Shown one piece after another: positions 7,803 to 13,736 of a DNA stretch of 15,056 nucleotides. This stretch comes from Berkiella sp964606325 (lineage in GTDB: Bacteria > Pseudomonadota > Gammaproteobacteria > Berkiellales > Berkiellaceae): contig CAZSGE010000062.1 in NCBI GenBank assembly GCA_964606325.1, positions 1-15,056 of the forward strand. The letters are read 5' to 3'. Position 1 is the first letter of the stretch. The number at the start of each line of letters is the position of its first letter. The translations under genes and the position numbers were made by a program. Under the pieces are notes generated by a model, which saw only the letters and a list, made by a program, of their open reading frames with translations, was not told where the DNA came from and did not search any database.

Positions 7803-7825
7803 GCATGCAAAGTTACTCTGCATGC
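7803..7825. terminator. Hairpin after the AdoMetDC-like gene
   Basis: A perfect 7-bp stem, GCATGCA / TGCATGC, with a 9-base loop, lies 30-52 bases beyond the stop of the minus-strand gene at 7855. There is no strong T tract on the minus strand; on the plus strand GCTTATTTTT follows after 10 bases. It is a plausible but weak terminator. Confidence 0.35.
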
Positions 7826-7854
7826 CTGGTGCTTATTTTTCACATCTTATTAGA

Positions 7855-8349
7855 CTATCTTCGAAGTATGATATTTGATCCGGCTTCTTTAGCTTCAAAA
7901 AACTTTTTAGTAAAAGCTATAACCACGGCAGGATCGTAGGCTTTACAGCTGAAGACATCCATATAAATATAATTATTTCGATTTACGAAATGGCCAGAAA
8001 TTAAAGAGGTTTCAATAAGTTGGGTCATAGAAAATCCGGCAATTCGCTCATCTTCTCCAAAATTAACGACGACGGTATCACCGAAACGCTTGGCGCCGAT
8101 CAGCTCACATAATTCTTTAACGTACTGTTTGATGTCAGCTTCTGAACGAACTTTTTTGGGATTACAATCATGTAAATCAATAGAAGTTAGTAGTCCCCAA
8201 GCACGATCTTGAGAAAATTCACTTTTGATTTCTTCAAAACTGATGGCTTGCTGAGTAACAGTAGATTTAACAGGTTTAGAATAGACGACGTGAGTGAATG
8301 TTGATAGGACAAAAAGAGAAATAATCTGTATAACTTTAAAAACCCGCAT
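7855..8349 (-). CDS. Exported S-adenosylmethionine decarboxylase-like protein
   Basis: A 164-residue protein of the prokaryotic AdoMet decarboxylase fold, the SpeH-type enzyme that makes decarboxylated AdoMet for spermidine synthesis using a self-made pyruvoyl group. The match runs from GLLTSIDLHDC (52-62) to MDVFSC (130-135). In the family, the processed Ser is followed by His at +5 and Cys at +20; here Ser115, His120 and Cys135 keep exactly that spacing. The residue before the Ser is Thr114 instead of the usual Glu, and the normal S-H-L-S-I-H is S-L-I-S-G-H, so self-cleavage is uncertain. Unusually, the protein carries a signal peptide (residues 1-24, ending VYS), which would place it in the periplasm or outside, where AdoMet is not normally found. 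A strong GGAGG (8359-8363) precedes the start. No spermidine synthase gene is adjacent. Confidence 0.75.
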   Translation of the reverse strand: MRVFKVIQIISLFVLSTFTHVVYSKPVKSTVTQQAISFEEIKSEFSQDRAWGLLTSIDLHDCNPKKVRSEADIKQYVKELCELIGAKRFGDTVVVNFGEDERIAGFSMTQLIETSLISGHFVNRNNYIYMDVFSCKAYDPAVVIAFTKKFFEAKEAGSNIILRR

Positions 8350-8424
8350 GATATCAATCCTCCAAAGTTGATTAAAAAAATTGCATGCGCATCATAATGA
8401 TAATTAGAGGTAATATCAAATGAA

Positions 8425-8450
8425 ATATTGTCGCGGTTCGACGACAATAT
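8425..8450 (-). terminator. Hairpin after the 8473-9051 gene
   Basis: A perfect 9-bp stem, ATATTGTCG / CGACAATAT, with an 8-base loop, starts 23 bases beyond the stop of the minus-strand gene. On that strand it is followed by TTTCATTTGA. It would separate this gene from the AdoMetDC-like gene downstream. Confidence 0.5.
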
Positions 8451-8472
8451 GAGGAAGGGAAATAAGTGAATT

Positions 8473-9051
8473 TTACACTGTTCTTCGTTTCTTATTAGGG
8501 TCTAAGCTATGCGGCATTTCTTCAAGCTCACTAAAAATGGACCTATCAAGCGCCTCTATATTCTCTTGCCCTCTCATGTTGATAGGTTCAACATTCTCAC
8601 CAGTAGCAGGGTTGTAATCAGGGTTTGGCTTCGCAGGTGGATTAAGAACTTTATCGCCACAAAGCTTATCCATATATTTAGCATGATCATATTGATCAAA
8701 ACTTAAATGATATAAATTAGCATGCTTTAAAATTTCGTTTAGATGATATTCTTTATTATCAATTTGGATAAATATTTGCAGTTTTGCACCTTCACCCATA
8801 CCAGGTTCTACTCTATGCGTGAACGGTTTTCCTGCCAACATAGCTTTTACGAGTGCTTCATGCTCAAATGTATATTTGTTCTTGTTCAAAGGGCCATACA
8901 CAAGTTTTGGTTCATGGAAATCAACGCCCTTTTTATCTGGGGCATTTAATTTAGTCATGTAGTCACGAAAGCCTTCGCTCTTTCCCTCTTTAAAATGACG
9001 TTTAGCTGCTTCGGCATATATGGCTTTTTGCGTTGGAGGACTAATTCCCAT
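8473..9051 (-). CDS. Hypothetical soluble protein with basic C-terminus
   Basis: A 192-residue protein that I do not recognise. It is hydrophilic, with no signal peptide or membrane segment. It is rich in His, Lys and Tyr in the middle (residues about 100-130) and has a proline/asparagine-rich linker near 137-150. It ends in a basic cluster (PNKKRRTV), which could act as a nuclear localisation signal if the protein were delivered into a host cell. The ATG at 9051 has no ribosome site. The frame stays open 16 codons further upstream with protein-like sequence (SANQTLKSIAKTFAK) but without any ATG, GTG or TTG. The 5' end may therefore be lost, or an unusual start may be used. The gene lies 112 bases after the lipoprotein gene on the same strand. 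Confidence 0.6.
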   Translation of the reverse strand: MGISPPTQKAIYAEAAKRHFKEGKSEGFRDYMTKLNAPDKKGVDFHEPKLVYGPLNKNKYTFEHEALVKAMLAGKPFTHRVEPGMGEGAKLQIFIQIDNKEYHLNEILKHANLYHLSFDQYDHAKYMDKLCGDKVLNPPAKPNPDYNPATGENVEPINMRGQENIEALDRSIFSELEEMPHSLDPNKKRRTV

Positions 9052-9163
9052 TTTAGCAAAAGTCTTGGCAATCGATTTAAGCGTTTGATTGGCACTTATT
9101 TAGTTTGTATATGCATGTATCAGATGCATTTTAGAGAACCGATATTTAGGATTATAAATTTTC

Positions 9164-9478
9164 TTATTCCTTAATTATGCTTTCATGTAATTTTTCTTGA
9201 TATATTATTTCGCTTTTCTTCATCATTTTATTACCTTTTCTGATCATGGATTTACCTTCCTTGATTTGGGATTTTCCTTTATCAACAAGCCGTTCACCAT
9301 GTCTAATTTTTGCCTGTCCTTTTTTGACTAAATGCTCCCCATCCTCCCATTTTTCACCAATTGCTTTTGTATCCTTACCTTGGTGAATCATTTGTTCCCC
9401 AACAGTCGGATTGTTTGAGCAAGCAGATATAAAGAAAACGAGAGATAATATATAACCCCGATTCATATGTTTAAACAT
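9164..9478 (-). CDS. Lipoprotein made of glycine-led heptad repeats
   Basis: A 104-residue protein. The start at 9478 has AGGA 5-6 bases upstream; the ATG four codons later does not. The N-terminus is a lipoprotein signal with lipobox ISAC, giving lipidated Cys20. Ser at +2 predicts outer-membrane sorting. From residue 27 to 88 the chain is a run of heptads each beginning with glycine (Gly at 27, 34, 41, 47, 54, 61, 68, 75, 82; all steps are 7 except one of 6), for example GERLVDK, GKSQIKE, GKSMIRK. The other positions are mostly charged, with one or two aliphatic residues, which suggests a long amphipathic helix or rod. It could be a periplasmic spacer or peptidoglycan-contacting lipoprotein. 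No enzyme motif is seen, and the function is unknown. Confidence 0.75.
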   Translation of the reverse strand: MFKHMNRGYILSLVFFISACSNNPTVGEQMIHQGKDTKAIGEKWEDGEHLVKKGQAKIRHGERLVDKGKSQIKEGKSMIRKGNKMMKKSEIIYQEKLHESIIKE

Positions 9479-9500
9479 GTCATTCCTTATTGTTAACTAG

Positions 9501-9616
9501 GTTCTAAAATGACGATAAATGATAAAAGTTATTTAGAACAGACAAAAAATATATAATGCATGAATGATCATAGCATTTTACATAGTTAATTTATTATATA
9601 TTAAGAATCTATGTAA
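9501..9616. repeat. Two inverted repeats between divergent genes
   Basis: GTTCTAAA (9501-9508) pairs with TTTAGAAC (9532-9539), with 23 bases between. TTACATAG (9578-9585) pairs with CTATGTAA (9609-9616), and the space between is itself partly palindromic (TTAAT...ATTAA). They lie upstream of both the lipoprotein gene (minus) and the gene at 9764 (plus), so they could be operators or RNA structures. In such AT-rich DNA, chance is a real alternative. Confidence 0.3.
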
Positions 9617-9763
9617 GTAACTTGTTTTTCTTATGTGTTAAATCAGCTAATTTCTCGTTTTACATACCTTTTTCAGCAAAATTCTAATAAATCACTCTTT
9701 ACAGGTATATCATTATAAGGAAATATAATAATAATCGCAGGAAGTTGGTAGTAAGTTGAACTT

Positions 9764-10543
9764 ATGAGCAAGATTTTGATCATGTTACACCAAAAGATAT
9801 CTGAAATGGTGTTATTTGGTAACCTCAGTAAAGTGCCTGATACAGAGGTATATAAATTACCTTATGATAAACTGTCAGAAATTAAAGCATCCCAAAATAA
9901 ATCACCAGAGCTTAAATCAACCGATGAGAAATCGCTTACAAAACCGAATTTTGATTTAGAAAGTGCAGAAATTCTAATTAAAAAGGTACTTGAAGAAAAC
10001 TCCCTCCTTACTGAATCTATAGATTATATTATCGTTGAAGCTAATTATGACTCTCCCGGTAATTTTGAAATTAATGAAAGTCTTTTGCTACATGTTTTAA
10101 TGACATTTCCTACTAGCACCGTCATTGCCTATAGTGGAACCCCCCAAGCTTTGGCAAATGCATTACAATACCACCCTCGCCTACAAGTGATGGATAAAAA
10201 CAATAGGATTGAAGAAGACATTTCTAATATATGTGCCTGTTTACCTGAAAGACACAATATATCCGTGGCGCCCAGAGTATATTCTCTCGCGAGACTAAGA
10301 CAAGAAATGTTAGAGGGAAAATCGCGATTAAGATCATCAACTCTGCCAGAGAAATGCTCACCAACGCTCTCTCCTGACTTCGAAGTCAGAGTAAGATCAA
10401 TCACATCAAGCAATATCCAACCTTTGTATGCATTAAGAAAAGAGCAACAAGCTCCCAAGAAAGAAGAAACGATACAAGCTCAATCTACATACGATGAAGA
10501 TGTCGAAAAAATAGTAACGAGTTTGAGCACGGTTAAATTGTAA
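9764..10543 (+). CDS. Hypothetical protein with a possible receiver-like alpha/beta region
   Basis: A 259-residue soluble protein, not recognised. The middle part (residues about 83-150) alternates hydrophobic strands and helices: SIDYIIVEANYD, a helix, TVIAYSG, a helix, then LQVMDKN. This is the order of strands 3, 4 and 5 of a response-regulator receiver, with a Lys after the last strand. The phosphorylatable Asp position is occupied by Glu or Ala, so any receiver would be degenerate. The N-terminal 80 residues and the C-terminal 90 residues are polar and low in hydrophobics, likely disordered. The ATG at 9764 has no good ribosome site (an AGGA lies 24 bases upstream). The DNA after its stop is homologous to the 3' end of the next gene, which suggests shared ancestry or a lost C-terminus. 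Function unknown. Confidence 0.65.
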   Translation: MSKILIMLHQKISEMVLFGNLSKVPDTEVYKLPYDKLSEIKASQNKSPELKSTDEKSLTKPNFDLESAEILIKKVLEENSLLTESIDYIIVEANYDSPGNFEINESLLLHVLMTFPTSTVIAYSGTPQALANALQYHPRLQVMDKNNRIEEDISNICACLPERHNISVAPRVYSLARLRQEMLEGKSRLRSSTLPEKCSPTLSPDFEVRVRSITSSNIQPLYALRKEQQAPKKEETIQAQSTYDEDVEKIVTSLSTVKL

Positions 10544-10555
10544 TATACTCATTAC

Positions 10556-10572
10556 ATTCGCAGTCAATAGAT
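10556..10572 (+). repeat. Short direct repeat, copy 1
   Basis: ATTCGCAGTCAATAGAT here matches 13190-13206 in 16 of 17 bases. In the second copy it is coding sequence near the end of the 818-residue protein; here it lies just after the stop of the 259-residue gene. Confidence 0.6.
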
Positions 10573-10649
10573 GAAACAAAGCGCAACCGAACAAATGCTC
10601 ACCGAAATTTTAACAATACAATCAAATATATTTCAGTCCCTCTCAATTT

Positions 10650-10695
10650 TAACTTGAACTCCCAACATCAAAACCAAAGTAAAACATCAAAAATT
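10650..10695 (+). repeat. 46-base direct repeat, copy 1
   Basis: Starting TAACTTGAACTCCCAA, this matches 13264-13309 in 39 of 46 bases without gaps. In the second copy the first three bases are the stop codon of the 818-residue gene. With the short repeat upstream, this shows that the 3' flanks of the two plus-strand genes are related. Confidence 0.7.
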
Positions 10696-10809
10696 AAGCA
10701 GCATGTACGGTGTAGATATGTGACAAAATTCTTAAAACTCATGCTGAACTTTTATACGTTTTTAGCACTCGAACTATTACGCAACCGTAACAGGTAGAAT
10801 GAGGAACAT

Positions 10810-13266
10810 ATGAGTGTAGACTCACGGTATCACGGGCCGTTACGTGCTTCTTTAGAGGAAATGCTGAATTCTAATAAGTCCGAACGTGACTTTTTAAACA
10901 AGTTGACTGCTTTCCTAAAGCTCGAAATCCCATTGTGGCAATCTGATGATTTTCCAACAAATGACCTGGCTGAGACTATCGAGCAGCGCAAGCAAATGGT
11001 AACGAAGATAATGTTCAAGGTAATAAATAGCGCAGATGATGAGACTGAGGTAGTCTCTGCTGCCAAAACTCTTATTGAAAATTATGGCGCTTATTTTGAT
11101 TGTAAGGTTATAGCTGCTGAAGCAAAGAAAATTACGCTTAATAAGGTTTATTCAATTATTAATCGCAACAAAGATATATGTGCCTATAAGCAAGCAATGA
11201 TATCATCGATTTTGGAAAATAATGAAGCGCAGGTTTGGCTCATGCTTTTTCAAAATAGAGGTCTTAAACAAGATCGGCATATAATTGAAATTGCAAATAA
11301 ATTACAAAATTCAGCTGGGTTGATGGTTACAGATAGGAACAATCCACTTTTAGAAAGAGCCCCCACGCCCGTAGACAGTACAATTAGAGAACAGCTACTT
11401 GAGGCAATCTATACGAACGATACAGCATTAATTCAAACGCTAATCAACCAAGGTTATATTCCGGACTTAGATTGTTTTTTGTTTGCAACTTGTGTTGGTC
11501 ATGCTGACTCGATTGCAATAATAAATTCATCAATCGTTAACAACCAACTAAAAAGTGCACTGCTACAAGATGATCCCCATGCCCTTGCAAAGATCATAGA
11601 TTCTGGCGTTGTTATTAATGGCGTAGTGCTACTATATTACTTATCTCTACATAAATATGAGCTTATAGAACCTTTATACCAAGCGGCGATTAAAAATAAT
11701 TCAAGTGATCAGCTCATAAATTCCTTGCTTATCAAAGCGCCAGAACTTTTTCATATTCTTCCTTCGTTTAGGTTGGATCTTCAAAGCAACTTTGGCTATT
11801 TTCTTGTTAGTTATTGTATTCGATCTGGTGACCTACTCAACTTAAATCTATTAAAAGACATGAATCAATCTCTTGAGTCATACAAAATTAACATCAATGA
11901 TTTGAGATTATATTTTCGCTCAGCAAGTTCAAATGGAGTACCTAATATAAATGATTTGCTATCTCTGTTTGGTATTTTAAAGCAATTAGGTTGGTCTTTG
12001 AATTCACAATTAAAGGAGCAGATTCTCATAAGATTATCAAATCTTCCTGAGCAAGAAGCAGCTTCAATTAAAATAGCAATAAATCAAGAAAAATTCCAAA
12101 ATTTTCAGACGGTCGATACTATCAGGCCTGGGCATACCTTGGGTTTAAGTAATGATATACTTGATTTAGAAAAAGGTGATGTTGCAGGTAAGCATGCTTT
12201 TACATTTGAGGCTAATACAGATTTTAACTCACAAAATTATTTACTTGAGAATATGGCGGCTTATGAGTCAAAGTTAACTAATGAAAAAAGAGATAAAGAG
12301 TCTCTATTCTTTGCTGAAATTAAAGATTCATTTCAATCTTCACAGAACATGTATCTCGGAGATGGTAAGTTAAGTTGGAATGCGAGCAACCAATTAATGG
12401 ATCGATATCTTGACAATAAACTGACAACATTCCCAAGTGGGTGGACAGGCCACAGTGTCAGTATCGTTTTGTATAAAGGTTATCTCATTTATACCAATCG
12501 TGGTGAGGGTGGGGATCTCACTAATAACACTAAAATTTATAAATTGAAAAACAATGCGCTCTTGAATGAAGCGACGATTACCAAGCTTTTAAGTAATCGC
12601 TTATATACTCGTGAGAAACTTGAGTTTATGAAAACGTTGGAAACCTTAGTAGATGTCTCAAATCCCCTGGCGACTTTACCTTCTAAAGCACAAAAGCATG
12701 GTAATTGTTCCTATGCCAATAAATTATCTTCCATTGAGGCCATGCTATGCCTTCTTCAGGTAAATGATATCAATCCAAACTTCACAGACGAGCAAATTCA
12801 AGCCGTTGTTCAGTCGAACATAGCACAACGCGATAATGGATTGTATAAAAAATTTACACGTTTTGCTCGTAATCATGAAATTAATTTGATCATTAATCAA
12901 TTACCAGATGTTGTCGGAAATCATTATCTTATGGAGCACTACTTTGGTATCGTTAAGGAGATTATAGCTCAACATCATGGAGAATCGCTTAGTGATGTTA
13001 AGAATAGAAATGAATTAAAGCACGTTAAACAATTAGTAGAGGCGTTACCAGTACCATATAGGGAAAGGCTATTAAGCGAATGGCCGATAATTGAAACACT
13101 CATAACAAAGGCCGACGCCAATAAAAGATCGAAGCCCATGCTCATGAGTACGAATTCAGTTACCTCAGTAGCCGTAGCCCCCACCTTAAATTCGCAGTCG
13201 ATAGATCCTGTGGAAATTAAACCAACAACCGAATCAGATAATAATCGAAGGCCTTGTAAATCTTAA
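10810..13266 (+). CDS. Large effector-like protein: ankyrin-like repeats and a clan-CE cysteine-protease-like centre
   Basis: An 818-residue soluble protein. The start is supported by GAGGA (10801-10805) 4 bases before the ATG. Residues about 190-295 contain helix pairs resembling ankyrin repeats (LLEAIYTNDTALIQTLINQG; LLQDDPHALAKIIDSG). Residues 380-412 (with LKQLGW) resemble part of the protein at 344-1282. Residues 544-640 carry, in order, GWTGHS (His548), two strands, YTNRGEGG (Asn563) and QKHGNCS (Gln628, Cys633). His, Asn/Asp about 15 later, then Gln 5 before Cys is the catalytic order of clan CE proteases and YopJ-type acetyltransferases (Ulp1, adenain). Legionella AnkH is recalled, unverified, as an ankyrin effector with a cysteine-protease-like part. 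The C-terminal 40 residues are polar and Ser/Thr/Pro-rich. A host-directed hydrolase or transferase is inferred; the exact family is not recognised. Confidence 0.8.
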   Translation: MSVDSRYHGPLRASLEEMLNSNKSERDFLNKLTAFLKLEIPLWQSDDFPTNDLAETIEQRKQMVTKIMFKVINSADDETEVVSAAKTLIENYGAYFDCKVIAAEAKKITLNKVYSIINRNKDICAYKQAMISSILENNEAQVWLMLFQNRGLKQDRHIIEIANKLQNSAGLMVTDRNNPLLERAPTPVDSTIREQLLEAIYTNDTALIQTLINQGYIPDLDCFLFATCVGHADSIAIINSSIVNNQLKSALLQDDPHALAKIIDSGVVINGVVLLYYLSLHKYELIEPLYQAAIKNNSSDQLINSLLIKAPELFHILPSFRLDLQSNFGYFLVSYCIRSGDLLNLNLLKDMNQSLESYKININDLRLYFRSASSNGVPNINDLLSLFGILKQLGWSLNSQLKEQILIRLSNLPEQEAASIKIAINQEKFQNFQTVDTIRPGHTLGLSNDILDLEKGDVAGKHAFTFEANTDFNSQNYLLENMAAYESKLTNEKRDKESLFFAEIKDSFQSSQNMYLGDGKLSWNASNQLMDRYLDNKLTTFPSGWTGHSVSIVLYKGYLIYTNRGEGGDLTNNTKIYKLKNNALLNEATITKLLSNRLYTREKLEFMKTLETLVDVSNPLATLPSKAQKHGNCSYANKLSSIEAMLCLLQVNDINPNFTDEQIQAVVQSNIAQRDNGLYKKFTRFARNHEINLIINQLPDVVGNHYLMEHYFGIVKEIIAQHHGESLSDVKNRNELKHVKQLVEALPVPYRERLLSEWPIIETLITKADANKRSKPMLMSTNSVTSVAVAPTLNSQSIDPVEIKPTTESDNNRRPCKS
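13190..13206 (+). repeat. Short direct repeat, copy 2
   Basis: ATTCGCAGTCGATAGAT, the partner of 10556-10572 (16 of 17 identical), lies in the last 26 codons of the 818-residue gene. Confidence 0.6.
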
Positions 13267-13309
13267 CTTGAATTCCCAATGTCTAAACCAAAATCAAACA
13301 TCAAATATT
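13264..13309 (+). repeat. 46-base direct repeat, copy 2
   Basis: The partner of 10650-10695 (39 of 46 identical). It begins with the stop codon of the 818-residue gene and continues into the intergenic region. The spacing from the short repeat is 57 bases here and 77 in the first copy, so an insertion or deletion has occurred since the duplication. Confidence 0.7.
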
Positions 13310-13490
13310 CACCCGCTTTATTATATTTTTTAGCTGATGGCTAAATACGGTATCATTCCAACCACAAGTTATGTAACTTAAACATCTGTAAGCCATGCCT
13401 TGTTTTGAAAAGCCCCCTACAAAACCATTTATCTTTAGGTACCAACCGTTAAGCTACCTCAGCTGGATTTTTGTTATTTAATCAGTTATC

Positions 13491-13519
13491 TTGACACTAG
13501 ACCCTTTAAATTGTATGGT
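13491..13519 (+). promoter_or_regulatory. Sigma-70 promoter of the brnQ leader
   Basis: TTGACA (13491-13496, perfect -35) and TATGGT (13514-13519, 4 of 6 for -10) are exactly 17 bases apart. Transcription would start near 13526, about 36 bases before the leader-peptide ATG. This is the best promoter in the window, and it is placed as expected for an attenuated operon. Confidence 0.75.
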
Positions 13520-13561
13520 CACTAAAAATTCAACTATTGTCTTGAAAATAGGTTTATATTC

Positions 13562-13645
13562 ATGATTTCAACAGCTAAGCGTAAAACCCTAGCCCTAAGC
13601 AACGTGGTCGTCGTCGTCATTCATCGGTGCGGGACTACGTCTTAG
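13562..13645 (+). CDS. Valine-rich leader peptide controlling brnQ
   Basis: A 27-codon open frame that opens MISTAKRKTLALSN, then reads five valine codons in a row (GTG GTC GTC GTC GTC, 13604-13618) and one isoleucine (ATT), and ends HRCGTTS with a TAG stop. It lies between a good promoter and a strong intrinsic terminator directly before brnQ. A modest ribosome site (AGG, 13550-13552) is 9 bases upstream. The run of control codons, the Cys-Gly near the end and the overlap with RNA stems are the hallmarks of ilv-type attenuation leaders such as those of ilvGMEDA and ilvBN. The peptide itself needs no function: the ribosome senses charged Val-tRNA while translating it. Two Leu codons (CTA) precede the run and may add leucine sensing. 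Confidence 0.88.
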   Translation: MISTAKRKTLALSNVVVVVIHRCGTTS

Positions 13646-13693
13646 AAAATTAAGATGATAGAGAAAACCCCGCACAAAGCGGGGTTTTTTTTT
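13595..13693 (+). promoter_or_regulatory. Transcription attenuator with 1:2, 2:3 and 3:4 stems
   Basis: All the alternative stems of a classical attenuator can be drawn. Stem 1:2 (pause): 13595-13599 plus 13602-13609 pair with 13633-13645 (13 pairs, one G-T, a 2-base bulge). The 5' arm contains the first Val codons and the 3' arm contains the leader stop codon. Stem 2:3 (antiterminator): GTGCGGG (13627-13633) pairs with CCCGCAC (13669-13675), possibly helped by TCTTA/TAAGA (13640-13655). Stem 3:4 is the terminator. A ribosome stalled on Val codons would block 1:2, allow 2:3 and let transcription into brnQ; with ample Val-tRNA the terminator would form. Confidence 0.82.
13664..13693 (+). terminator. 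Intrinsic terminator of the brnQ attenuator
   Basis: A perfect 10-bp stem, AAAACCCCGC / GCGGGGTTTT (13664-13673 with 13679-13688), with a 5-base loop, followed without a gap by more T (nine T from 13685 to 13693). It is the strongest intrinsic terminator in the window and lies 43 bases upstream of the brnQ ATG, so it acts on the leader transcript and not at a gene end. Confidence 0.93.
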
Positions 13694-13736
13694 GCCAATT
13701 GCTTTAGAGCAAATGATAGTGAAATTGGGAGAACAC

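Larger units (their letters stand above)
7504..7854. other. Intergenic region upstream of the porin
   Basis: 351 bases without a gene. Reading toward the porin there is a candidate promoter at 7646-7676, and near the far end there is a hairpin at 7803-7825. A small inverted repeat (AATTGC/GCAATT, 7721-7738) is also present. Confidence 0.4.

Noticed and set aside
8187..8447. A minus-strand 86-codon frame overlapping the start of the AdoMetDC-like gene
   Set aside because: It overlaps a well-supported signal peptide and a strong ribosome site in another frame, and its Leu/Ser-rich translation has no protein-like pattern.
10129..10458. A minus-strand 109-codon frame inside the 259-residue gene
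   Set aside because: It is antisense to a longer frame with coherent alpha/beta sequence and has no ribosome site.
10537..10799. An 88-codon frame open after the 259-residue gene
   Set aside because: It has no early start codon or ribosome site and its translation is low-complexity and Asn/Lys-rich. It is better explained as decayed DNA related to the 3' end of the next gene.
13692..13736. Longer brnQ starting at TTG 13692 or ATG 13713
   Set aside because: The TTG lies in the T tract of the attenuator terminator and neither codon has a ribosome site, while the ATG at 13737 has GGGAGA at good spacing and begins at the usual point of the family.
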